DNA of 39,074 bases, taken from positions 1 through 39,074 of IMG/VR virus record IMGVR_UViG_3300033388_001287. One strand, 5' to 3'. Of this stretch, positions 24,220-30,592 are shown one piece after another. A program made the translations under genes and the position numbers. The notes beneath the pieces are model-generated. The model worked only from the letters and a program-made list of their open reading frames with translations. It made no database searches and was not told the DNA's origin. Source of the stretch: a virus. Position 1 is the stretch's first letter; each line of letters begins with the position of its first letter.

Positions 24220-24483
24220 TTATGCTGCTTTGAAGAACTGCGGGTATCGCAATCTTCGTGTGAATATTTCTTTTGTTGCTGCTACTTTCGTGCTAAAAAT
24301 GTTTTCGTCATTGAAGGTTCGAACAGTTGTCGCGCTGTGACCATCGCTGTAGAATTTGACATAAACACGATGTCCTGAACCCCAACGTGTGTAGAATCCT
24401 TGTGCTGTAGATTCATCACCGAGTATACCTTCTGCAATCTTTTGCGTTCTTGTAAGTACAAATACTGTGTCGCCTTTATTCAT
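24220..24483 (-). CDS. Small hypothetical beta-rich protein in NAD operon
   Basis: 87 residues from ATG 24483 (MNKGDTVFVLTRTQK), one base after the nadM stop, with GAGGA inside the end of nadM. The strand pattern GDTVFVL...HRVYVKFYSDGHSATTVRTF suggests a small barrel such as a KOW/SH3-like fold. Function unknown. Confidence 0.82.
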   Translation of the reverse strand: MNKGDTVFVLTRTQKIAEGILGDESTAQGFYTRWGSGHRVYVKFYSDGHSATTVRTFNDENIFSTKVAATKEIFTRRLRYPQFFKAA

Positions 24484-24484
24484 C

Positions 24485-25546
24485 TTAGTCCTCGATCTTC
24501 GCAACCATCGTTTGGATGATTAGCTTGTGATCTTCAAAAAGAATGCTTCCCATTGCGTCAACTACGTTTAGTGGGAACCAATCAGCAAATTCTGCATCGT
24601 CCGAGCCCTTCACTTTGGGAAGTTTAGGCTGTGGTTTAAGATCAATAAGAAATGCGTTTGTAATTGTGCGTCCTCGCAAGCTTCTGTTGGGCGCGTCAAA
24701 TACTGTCGTGTGCTTGTGCTTGATGCTGCCCTCTAAGACTGCTACGGGAACTTTCACTCTAGTTTCTTCGCGCAGTTCGCGAATGACACATTCATCAAGA
24801 CGTTCGTTTTGATTGACAAATCCACCAGGCAATGCCCAAAGACCTTTGCCTGGAGCAAAACGTCTTTTGACTAAAAGTACATGACCACTTTGAACAACAA
24901 CAGCATCAGTCGTTACAAAAGTTGGTGGGTAAGGTGCTGCTGCCCATTCTTCTTTGTAGCGATGAATATATTCTTGTTCTTCTACGAGTAAATCGTATTC
25001 AGGGGTCTTTGAAAACTTGTCAAGAAATGCAAGTACTTCTGGCGGAACATCAGGAATGATTTCTTCAAACTCGCCATCGAAATAGTGGTCGCGAATAACT
25101 GATGCGTCAAGTATCCTGCTGCCTTTAGAGCGAATGCGATGTCCGATCTCAATGAACTTCCAAGTAGGAAACTGCTCAAGATAAAAACTTGTGTGATCTT
25201 TGTCGTGACCGAGAATAGCGACTTTAGCTGATTGCGTGTCAATGCTATTTTCGATTAGATGTTTGTGAACTACAGTCTGAACAGATTGTAGCCATAGTGC
25301 GTCAGGGTAATAATCTTCAACGCCAACAGCTTGTACGCGGTCGTCAGGGAAGACATTTTTAATCATTTCAATACGTTCATCTAGGGTGAACGGATTTCTC
25401 GGAGTGCGGGGTTGATTTGCTGAACCGACAATGACCAGAACATGGTCAGCGATTTCTAATGCTTTTTCAATATTTGGAATGTGGCCGTTATGTAGCGGCT
25501 CAAGTCTGCCAACGAATGTGGCGAGATTATATTCTTTTGTACTCAC
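24485..25546 (-). CDS. nadM: Bifunctional NMN adenylyltransferase / Nudix hydrolase (NadM-Nudix)
   Basis: Joins NMN and ATP to give NAD+, the second salvage step; the Nudix half of related enzymes hydrolyses ADP-ribose. 353 residues from GTG 25546 with GGAGG upstream. Nucleotidyltransferase domain (about 1-180): GRLEPLHNGHIPN with the HxGH motif, and a C-terminal DASVIRDH. Nudix domain (about 200-345): the box GGFVNQNERLDECVIRELREET matches GX5EX7REUXEEXGU. The same fusion is known in Francisella and Synechocystis. First gene of the operon, behind a sigma70 promoter and a three-hairpin leader that places the ribosome site in a loop, suggesting control of translation. Confidence 0.96.
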   Translation of the reverse strand: MSTKEYNLATFVGRLEPLHNGHIPNIEKALEIADHVLVIVGSANQPRTPRNPFTLDERIEMIKNVFPDDRVQAVGVEDYYPDALWLQSVQTVVHKHLIENSIDTQSAKVAILGHDKDHTSFYLEQFPTWKFIEIGHRIRSKGSRILDASVIRDHYFDGEFEEIIPDVPPEVLAFLDKFSKTPEYDLLVEEQEYIHRYKEEWAAAPYPPTFVTTDAVVVQSGHVLLVKRRFAPGKGLWALPGGFVNQNERLDECVIRELREETRVKVPVAVLEGSIKHKHTTVFDAPNRSLRGRTITNAFLIDLKPQPKLPKVKGSDDAEFADWFPLNVVDAMGSILFEDHKLIIQTMVAKIED

Positions 25547-25548
25547 TT

Positions 25549-25565
25549 CGATACCCTCCGTATCG
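25549..25565 (-). promoter_or_regulatory. Hairpin presenting the nadM ribosome binding site in its loop
   Basis: The minus strand reads CGATAC-GGAGG-GTATCG: a 6-base stem with the full Shine-Dalgarno as the 5-base loop, ending 2 bases before the GTG. Confidence 0.8.
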
Positions 25566-25570
25566 TCTTT

Positions 25571-25589
25571 GTCTAAGATTTTCTTAGAC
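25571..25589 (-). promoter_or_regulatory. nadM leader hairpin 2
   Basis: A perfect 8-base stem GTCTAAGA/TCTTAGAC with a 3-base AAA loop, 5 bases upstream of the ribosome-site hairpin. Confidence 0.78.
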
Positions 25590-25591
25590 TA

Positions 25592-25610
25592 CAAAGAGTC
25601 CACCTCTTTG
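25592..25610 (-). promoter_or_regulatory. nadM leader hairpin 1
   Basis: A perfect 7-base stem CAAAGAG/CTCTTTG with a GTGGA loop, 2 bases upstream of hairpin 2. Confidence 0.78.
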
Positions 25611-25622
25611 TTTGTTCACTAC

Positions 25623-25628
25623 TATTTA
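25623..25628 (-). promoter_or_regulatory. Late promoter candidate in the nadM leader
   Basis: AGCTAAATAGTAG just after the sigma70 -10. It would let the operon be expressed late as well. Confidence 0.5.
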
Positions 25629-25640
25629 GCTTATAGTATA

Positions 25641-25669
25641 ACTATACGCTAATTTGCGGGGTTTGTCAA
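25641..25669 (-). promoter_or_regulatory. Sigma70 promoter for the NAD salvage operon
   Basis: -35 TTGACA at 25664-25669, a 17-base spacer, -10 TATAGT at 25641-25646. The leader to the nadM start would be about 85-90 bases. Confidence 0.9.
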
Positions 25670-25752
25670 GCTATTTCGTCACTTTATTTCCTGTTTTTTG
25701 TAAAATCAATCACTTACATTGCAGCCCGCCCTGCAGTCAAATACGAACTTCG

Positions 25753-26658
25753 TTAAGTTTTTCTCTGCGTTGATTCGATTGCTTGACGCATAGTTTCATT
25801 ATCGGCTTTGCCATTAAGTTTCAGCAATACCCAATCATCCCAACCACTAGACTGATATTCTACTTCTGAATAATCTGTAAACCTTTGTCCGTTTGCTGTT
25901 ACCATCTTATGATTGTAGTTTGAAACAACATAATATACTTCTGAATCTTCATCTGCTTTAGGATAGCCAGCATCTTCAACGTGCATCCATACTCCATCCT
26001 TGCACATAGTATGTGTACCTGTAACAATCACACCATCGACATCATACCAAGTTTCTAACGAAGCATCGCCAATTTGTTGCTGATAAACTCGGCCGCCTTC
26101 TTCCATTATATCACCAGGTACAATATCTTGAACTTCCTTGAGCAATCCGTCTGCCATGCGCATTAGCGTTCCATACACGAAGCATCCGCCGCCTGGTCCG
26201 CCACCGCCACCGCCTGGCGTTGCGCGGATTACTTGTATAGTCCAAGTTGCTGTGTCTATCACAGCGCCAGATCCTTGTCGTATTGAAACTGTGAAGGTCG
26301 CGGTTGCATTCTGCACAGTTTCGGGGGTAAGTGCAAAGCCCCAAGAAGTACTCACGGGTGACCAAACCCCTGCAAGAGGGCCATATGCGGCTCCGAGACC
26401 ACCGTCCAAGTCGAAAGGTGCAGAAACTCCGCGCATTAGTTCATATGGTGGACTGCCTGGTGCTTCAAACTTTGGGCTGATCCAATCGTGATGAACGTCT
26501 GTGCCGCCGCTTGTGCTGCATGTGACATCACCAAATGATCTACCATTGATGGTGGCACTTGGATTGGATTCGTGGGTGTCGGTGCAGAGTACGTCGAGTA
26601 TCTCTACAAAAATTGGGATAGACGCAGCATTTACTGTGTCAATATGCATTAGACTCAT
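25753..26658 (-). CDS. Protein with Ig-like region and C-terminal Hint (intein-like) domain
   Basis: 301 residues. Residues 1-145 are strand-rich and end in TATFTVSIRQ...TWTIQVI, like a bacterial Ig-type domain. A Gly linker (about 149-158) leads to Cys159 of a Hint domain: CFVYGTLMRMADGLLKEVQDIVPGD, then TGTHTM with the block-B His216, then a WMHVEDA turn. Hint domains rearrange a peptide bond at the first Cys. The usual C-terminal His-Asn is not seen, so N-side cleavage or ligation to a small nucleophile is more likely than splicing. The ATG has AGGA upstream and a TAAATA box at 26683-26688; it starts 1 base after the protease gene. Confidence 0.88.
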   Translation of the reverse strand: MSLMHIDTVNAASIPIFVEILDVLCTDTHESNPSATINGRSFGDVTCSTSGGTDVHHDWISPKFEAPGSPPYELMRGVSAPFDLDGGLGAAYGPLAGVWSPVSTSWGFALTPETVQNATATFTVSIRQGSGAVIDTATWTIQVIRATPGGGGGGPGGGCFVYGTLMRMADGLLKEVQDIVPGDIMEEGGRVYQQQIGDASLETWYDVDGVIVTGTHTMCKDGVWMHVEDAGYPKADEDSEVYYVVSNYNHKMVTANGQRFTDYSEVEYQSSGWDDWVLLKLNGKADNETMRQAIESTQRKT

Positions 26659-26659
26659 G

Positions 26660-27811
26660 TTATGTTCCTGTGAATTTTATAATATTTAGCTCGTTAACAA
26701 CATCATCAATATCGTTAGCGAATGTGACTACATCGTTACCCGCAAATAGTAGTGCAACAGCATTATCGTTATCATCGACAATGATCGAACCACTATCGCC
26801 ACCTGCTGAGAATGGGTCTGCAACACCTGATTCAATTGCAGTTTGATTTTCAAAGCGAGCCACGCCAGTACCGTATCCAACGTCTACTGTGACATTTGTT
26901 TGTGTTATTGTTCCAGTTGTGTGACCAGTTGTTCGTCCAAGCTTGTGTACGCTTGTTCCAACACCAGCCAATTCATTAATTCCCTTAACACCGTCGTAGT
27001 AATCTAGATAATTCAATCCATAACTAACATCTGAGTCAATACGCATAAGCGCACCATCGACCCTATTGCGAATCGTCTGTGCTGTCACATCTTGTGACAT
27101 TGGTGGCAATGTAGGATTAGGTGGTCGTGGGCGGACTGGTTTTAGTCTTGTTTCTCGACCAAATAGACTTGCAACTGCATTTAATGCTTTAGCAAAGATG
27201 TTGGCGATAAAACAATCACTATCATCTTCCTCTACTGGTGGCTCTGGATCGGGAGTTGGTGGCTCAGGATCAGGAGTTGGTTCAGGGTCATCATCGGTGC
27301 CAGGATCTGGTGTTGGCACTGTTTGTCCAACAAAAGAAATTGGAACATACGTGTATAGCGTACCAATTCTATCGCCACCACCATCATGTGGCCCTGGTTG
27401 AACGATGCTGTCACCAAGTTCAGCTTTATTTTCATCTGCAAAAACATGGTTGTTGCTTAGGAGCATGACCTCGCCGTCAACATAAACAACACCACCAATG
27501 GTACCTGCTGTAATATCAGTATGTCCAACAGAAATTCCTGGAACTACTGGACGTTGTTTATCTTGATATGCTGGAAATGCTACTGGACGGGAACCAATCT
27601 CAATAATATCTGTTGGAATGCCATCTATATCAGCAGGAATGCGGTCTGCAAGGGACAGTTGAGATTTCTTCTTTTTGATTGAGCAAATGATTGCGCGCTT
27701 TCCCGTACGTTTTCCGCCTGAGATTTTTTCGCCTAGACCGACAGCATATACGCCGTCTCTGCTTAGAAGTTGGTCTACATTTTTACGTAATGTTTCGTGA
27801 TGATTCCTCAA
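26660..27811 (-). CDS. Trypsin-like serine protease with Pro/Asp-rich insert
   Basis: 383 residues from TTG 27811 behind GAGAGG; no ATG is suitable. A chymotrypsin-fold protease: LLSNNHVFA (His122), VDGALMRID (Asp252) and SAGGDSGSIIV (Ser340), with GVSVGHTDITAGTIGG-type strands before the His. Residues 166-235 interrupt the fold with PTPDPEPP repeats and a Cys-containing hydrophobic stretch. No signal peptide is seen. A GATAAATAG late promoter lies at 27839-27844. Late expression beside a Hint protein suggests maturation of a virion protein or a protease carried by the particle; both are inferences. Confidence 0.9.
   Translation of the reverse strand: MRNHHETLRKNVDQLLSRDGVYAVGLGEKISGGKRTGKRAIICSIKKKKSQLSLADRIPADIDGIPTDIIEIGSRPVAFPAYQDKQRPVVPGISVGHTDITAGTIGGVVYVDGEVMLLSNNHVFADENKAELGDSIVQPGPHDGGGDRIGTLYTYVPISFVGQTVPTPDPGTDDDPEPTPDPEPPTPDPEPPVEEDDSDCFIANIFAKALNAVASLFGRETRLKPVRPRPPNPTLPPMSQDVTAQTIRNRVDGALMRIDSDVSYGLNYLDYYDGVKGINELAGVGTSVHKLGRTTGHTTGTITQTNVTVDVGYGTGVARFENQTAIESGVADPFSAGGDSGSIIVDDNDNAVALLFAGNDVVTFANDIDDVVNELNIIKFTGT
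26683..26688 (-). promoter_or_regulatory. Late promoter candidate for the Hint protein
   Basis: The minus strand reads CGAGCTAAATATTAT inside the end of the protease gene, 25 bases before the ATG. Confidence 0.55.
27237..27278. repeat. Imperfect 21-base tandem repeat in the protease insert
   Basis: Two units at 27237-27257 and 27258-27278 differ at two bases and encode the PTPDPEPP-type linker. A third, degenerate part follows. Confidence 0.85.
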
Positions 27812-27838
27812 AGTACCTCTCCTCGATGGGTTCAGTAC

Positions 27839-27844
27839 TATTTA
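27839..27844 (-). promoter_or_regulatory. Late promoter (TAAATA) for the trypsin-like protease
   Basis: The minus strand reads TGTGATAAATAGTAC, 27 bases before the TTG start. Confidence 0.7.
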
Positions 27845-27851
27845 TCACAAA

Positions 27852-28049
27852 CTATTCGTAATCGTCGTATTCTTCGTAATCGTCTTCGGCGTTCACTAGA
27901 TCATCGAGTTGATCTTTGAGATAGTCTTCGTAGCGATCATATTTGGTGCGGTCACGGAATGTTTGAGGGCGATGAACCTTGCCAACGTTCTTCGCTACGT
28001 AATTTCTACGCTTTGGCGCTTGCGGTCGTCTGTTAGTATTCTTCGCCAT
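27852..28049 (-). CDS. Small protein with basic head and acidic tail
   Basis: 65 residues. The first half is Arg/Lys-rich (NRRPQAPKRRNYVAKN), the last 20 nearly all Asp, Glu and Tyr. Overlaps the upstream gene by 17 bases. The charge split would suit a nucleic-acid or protein-bridging peptide. No family recognised. Confidence 0.75.
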   Translation of the reverse strand: MAKNTNRRPQAPKRRNYVAKNVGKVHRPQTFRDRTKYDRYEDYLKDQLDDLVNAEDDYEEYDDYE

Positions 28050-28308
28050 CTATCTTGCCCCATTTTAGCTTAAATTTGAATGCGTCTTTCTCATCTTCAA
28101 ACCAGAACGATTCATCTGCTCTGGCATGAAAACCTGTTGTGTTCTTGTTTACCCAATCAACGATTTTGATATACCCAATACCAAATCCACGATTGAACTT
28201 AATTTGAGTCCAAGTCTCAGGATCTACTTCTGAAAACGACTTAGCTCTCCGCTTTTTCGTTTTCATCTTTTTGAGTTTTTCCAGACTTGCTGCTGCTTTG
28301 ATTCTCAT
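28033..28308 (-). CDS. Small basic hypothetical protein
   Basis: 91 residues if started at ATG 28308; an ATG at 28266 (MKTKKRRAKSF) is an alternative giving 77. The N-terminus is very Lys-rich, then a compact strand-rich domain GFGIGYIKIVDW and FWFEDEKDAFKFKLKWG. The gene overlaps the end of the SLOG-like gene by 68 bases with the longer start. A TAAATA sequence at 28314-28319 lies within coding sequence and may be chance. Function unknown. Confidence 0.72.
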   Translation of the reverse strand: MRIKAAASLEKLKKMKTKKRRAKSFSEVDPETWTQIKFNRGFGIGYIKIVDWVNKNTTGFHARADESFWFEDEKDAFKFKLKWGKIDGEEY

Positions 28309-28714
28309 ACGTGTATTTACCGTCTCTCCACAAAATTGCTACTGGCTTGCCAGTTTTTCGTGCATATCGTACTGTTGCCCATGTTCCAGATCGCACAACC
28401 TCTTCCATTTTTGGACAAGCTATAAGCATATCACATGCATCAACTATATCGTGATTTCTGTCCAGATATTCTTTCATTTCATACTTAACGTCAGTTGGGC
28501 AGAATGCGCGCTTGTTTGGCACCTTTGGTGGATGCACATGAATTTCTACATCTGGCCGAAGTTCTTCGACTATTAAATGAAATGCCAAATCGCCGCCGAT
28601 ACAATCGCCGTGATGCGCTTCAACGATTTCCTCAAATTCAGCAAGCACCTCAACTAACAGGTCAAACTGTATAAGTGACAAATCTTCTTGACTTCCTGTG
28701 AATCCAACTATCAT
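28241..28714 (-). CDS. SLOG-like (YpsA/DprA-type Rossmann) protein
   Basis: 157 residues. MIVGFTGSQED, HHGDCIGGDLAF, and RSGTWATVRYARKTGKPVAILW are the three landmarks of the SLOG superfamily: first strand with Gly turn, GGD loop, and a late GTW/YA helix. Members bind nucleotide-type ligands such as NAD or ADP-ribose derivatives; the ligand here is unknown. The last 25 residues are a Lys/Ser/Glu tail. Its sigma70 -10 ends 6 bases before the ATG, so the message is probably leaderless. The link to NAD biology is suggestive given the NAD operon 3 kb away. Confidence 0.82.
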   Translation of the reverse strand: MIVGFTGSQEDLSLIQFDLLVEVLAEFEEIVEAHHGDCIGGDLAFHLIVEELRPDVEIHVHPPKVPNKRAFCPTDVKYEMKEYLDRNHDIVDACDMLIACPKMEEVVRSGTWATVRYARKTGKPVAILWRDGKYTYENQSSSKSGKTQKDENEKAES

Positions 28715-28720
28715 CAGAGT

Positions 28721-28749
28721 ATTATAGCATGTACTTCACGGATAGTCAA
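28721..28749 (-). promoter_or_regulatory. Sigma70 promoter directly abutting the SLOG gene
   Basis: -35 TTGACT at 28744-28749, a 17-base spacer, -10 TATAAT at 28721-28726. The ATG is at 28714, where transcription should start. Confidence 0.92.
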
Positions 28750-28756
28750 GCAAAAA

Positions 28757-28778
28757 AGAGGGAGCATTTGCTCCCTCT
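28757..28778 (-). terminator. Intrinsic terminator after the lysis block
   Basis: Stem AGAGGGAGC/GCTCCCTCT with a 4-base loop, followed on the minus strand by six T. The sigma70 -35 begins 2 bases beyond the T run, a compact terminator-promoter switch. Confidence 0.92.
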
Positions 28779-28801
28779 AGTCTTATTATTATTGTATATT
28801 G

Positions 28802-29212
28802 TTATTGTACGTTTAATTCGTCCAATTTAGCATTTAGTATGTTCAATTCGTCCCTTTCCTGATTTGAAAGGCTGCTGCCCCTAGCTAGTAGTGTGTCGCG
28901 TCTAACAATAAGTGGTAATGCTGATGCATCCCTGATTGCTAGATATACTTGATTCAAATCCTTTTGATTTTGTAATTGCATAGCACTAATCAGTGCTGCT
29001 GTCTGTTCGTCTATTCTATCGAGGTCTTCATCATTTTGTATTACGTGAAGTCCATACACTTCTTTACTTATGTATGTGCTATCAATGTACCCAAAACCTC
29101 CTGCCACTGCACCAAGTATCAACACAATTAATGATGCAATTGCGCCAAGTGATTTGACAGTAAGAGCCGTTCCTGGGGTTTTATTTTCTATTTTATTTTC
29201 TTCGTCTACCAT
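28802..29212 (-). CDS. Single-span membrane protein in lysis block, holin or spanin candidate
   Basis: 136 residues. One hydrophobic segment at about 24-48 (LGAIASLIVLILGAVAGGFGY), with a charged 20-residue N-terminus; the remaining 88 residues are Gln/Asp/Leu-rich and coiled-coil prone. If N-in, the long domain is periplasmic, the layout of T4 holin T and of inner-membrane spanins. The ATG follows AAGGTG. Position beside the muramidase supports a lysis role; which one is not decided by the sequence. A terminator follows. Confidence 0.8.
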   Translation of the reverse strand: MVDEENKIENKTPGTALTVKSLGAIASLIVLILGAVAGGFGYIDSTYISKEVYGLHVIQNDEDLDRIDEQTAALISAMQLQNQKDLNQVYLAIRDASALPLIVRRDTLLARGSSLSNQERDELNILNAKLDELNVQ

Positions 29213-29251
29213 AATTTTTTACACCTTAAGTTTTTTTGGTGTTTCTTCAAC

Positions 29252-29821
29252 TTAACGTGCTAGCCTTGAACCTGATGCAATTTTAAATTGCTCAAGTAGT
29301 TCGTCTAGTGTTGGATAATCTTCCATTTTTGTTGTATCAAAGCCTAACACATCTAAGTCTGATTTTACACCAGCCATGATTTTCTGTGCTTGCTCATGTG
29401 CTTCAACGTTTTCTTGTGGTGCTGTTTCTTCGACTCGTTCCGCCATTCTGTAAAGACTCAAAGAATATATTACATATGAGATAATACGTTCGTTTTCAAT
29501 ATCATCTATATATACGCATTCCCCTGATCCCAAACAATCATCGCCAGTATGATCTGCTGATTGTTCATGTTCAAGTTGTTGTTTCAAATATGCGTTTTCA
29601 TCTTGTAGTGCATCTCGTTCTACCCGTAAATCAATCATTTGATTTCGTAGTCTACGAACTTCAGCTTCGGGATCAACATTCGATGATGATGATGCTTTCT
29701 GCTGTACTTCATATTGGTCAAGTAGTTTGTCGAGGTTAGTCTGTTGTGCTGGCTCATCCTCAGCGAGTGCAGCACAGGGAACCATAATCAATGCTATGAG
29801 TATGCTAAGTGTTTTATTCAT
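29252..29821 (-). CDS. Periplasmic coiled-coil protein in lysis block
   Basis: 189 residues. Signal peptide MNKTLSILIALIMVPCAALA with predicted cleavage before EDEP; Cys16 follows Pro, so a lipobox is unlikely. Residues 50-90 (EAEVRRLRNQMIDLRVERDALQDENAY) form a clear coiled coil, followed by a Cys pair and a C-terminal helix. AGGA before the ATG; TAAATA at 29894-29899. May partner the membrane protein at 28802-29212 across the periplasm. No known lysis family matched. Confidence 0.82.
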   Translation of the reverse strand: MNKTLSILIALIMVPCAALAEDEPAQQTNLDKLLDQYEVQQKASSSSNVDPEAEVRRLRNQMIDLRVERDALQDENAYLKQQLEHEQSADHTGDDCLGSGECVYIDDIENERIISYVIYSLSLYRMAERVEETAPQENVEAHEQAQKIMAGVKSDLDVLGFDTTKMEDYPTLDELLEQFKIASGSRLAR

Positions 29822-29893
29822 TTTCTGTTCCTGTTAAAAAGTTTGCCATAATGTTACACAGTTTTAGTTTCGATAGCTGTGCTATCGCGTATC

Positions 29894-29899
29894 TATTTA
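29894..29899 (-). promoter_or_regulatory. Late promoter candidate for 29252-29821
   Basis: The minus strand reads ACAGGATAAATAGAT, 73 bases before the ATG. A second TAAATA at 29927-29932 coincides with the muramidase stop codon. Confidence 0.55.
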
Positions 29900-29929
29900 T
29901 CCTGTGCAACCGAGTAATTATATATCTAT

Positions 29930-30541
29930 TTAAGCTGCTGCTCGTCGCAGCCAACCATTTCTGTACTTTGCAAATTTTGGTTTTGCTTCAATCAAGTCCA
30001 GATAAAATTGTGCATGTTCTTGTCTAATTTCTGCCATCAACATTTCTGAATCTGTGCAGTTGATTTGTGCAAATGTGTTCTTACCGATCAGTCCATCTAC
30101 TTTAAGTCTGTTGCCAAGATTATTGAGTGCGCGCTGGCAGATTTTACCAGTTTGGCGCGGCCCCATATTGACTGTCATATCAAACATTCTTGCTGCTACT
30201 GTAAAATCAACGATTGTCTCATAATTGTATTTGTCCCAAAAATGAATTCGATATAGTTCACGCGCTTGTTCGACTGTCATGTTCTTAATGTCATCAACAT
30301 CAATGTCGCCATCTTTATCAATGTCGCCGTCCATAAATCCGTCGCCGTCAGAATCGCCAGCGTCGTTTGTTAAAAATCGAATAGACATGCCCCAATTGGT
30401 TGCGCCACCTGGGTCAACTGGATCGTTTACGAATCCGCCTTCGTGTTTTAGTGTGATTAGTATTGCCTTATCGAAGTGACTCTTACGAGGGTCTTCGTTA
30501 TTGGCTGTAATGACAGAGCCTAAAAATTCTTCCATGCCCAT
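29930..30541 (-). CDS. Endolysin: GH108 N-acetylmuramidase with calcium-loop insert
   Basis: Cuts the glycan of peptidoglycan at the end of infection. 203 residues. Family landmarks: LKHEGGFVNDPVDPGGATNWGMS with catalytic Glu34, then MTVEQARELYRIHFWDKY, and a C-terminal peptidoglycan-binding segment DGLIGKNTFAQIN. Between the catalytic motif and the second helix, residues 60-84 (DSDGDGFMDGDIDKDGDIDVDD) are an insert of DxDxDG loops like dockerin or EF-hand calcium sites, not typical of the family. No signal peptide, so a holin is needed. GGAG before the ATG and a GATAAATAC late promoter. Confidence 0.93.
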   Translation of the reverse strand: MGMEEFLGSVITANNEDPRKSHFDKAILITLKHEGGFVNDPVDPGGATNWGMSIRFLTNDAGDSDGDGFMDGDIDKDGDIDVDDIKNMTVEQARELYRIHFWDKYNYETIVDFTVAARMFDMTVNMGPRQTGKICQRALNNLGNRLKVDGLIGKNTFAQINCTDSEMLMAEIRQEHAQFYLDLIEAKPKFAKYRNGWLRRAAA

Positions 30542-30571
30542 TTGATAAATCTCCTGTTATAGTTATAACAG

Positions 30572-30577
30572 TATTTA
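30572..30577 (-). promoter_or_regulatory. Late promoter (TAAATA) for the endolysin
   Basis: The minus strand reads TCTGATAAATACTGT, 31 bases before the ATG. Confidence 0.75.
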
Positions 30578-30592
30578 TCAGAAAAGCGGAAA

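Noticed and set aside
28314-28319. TAAATA as a late promoter for 28033-28308
   Set aside because: It encodes Gly-Lys-Tyr-Thr in the SLOG gene and would give a nearly leaderless start; chance occurrence is as likely.
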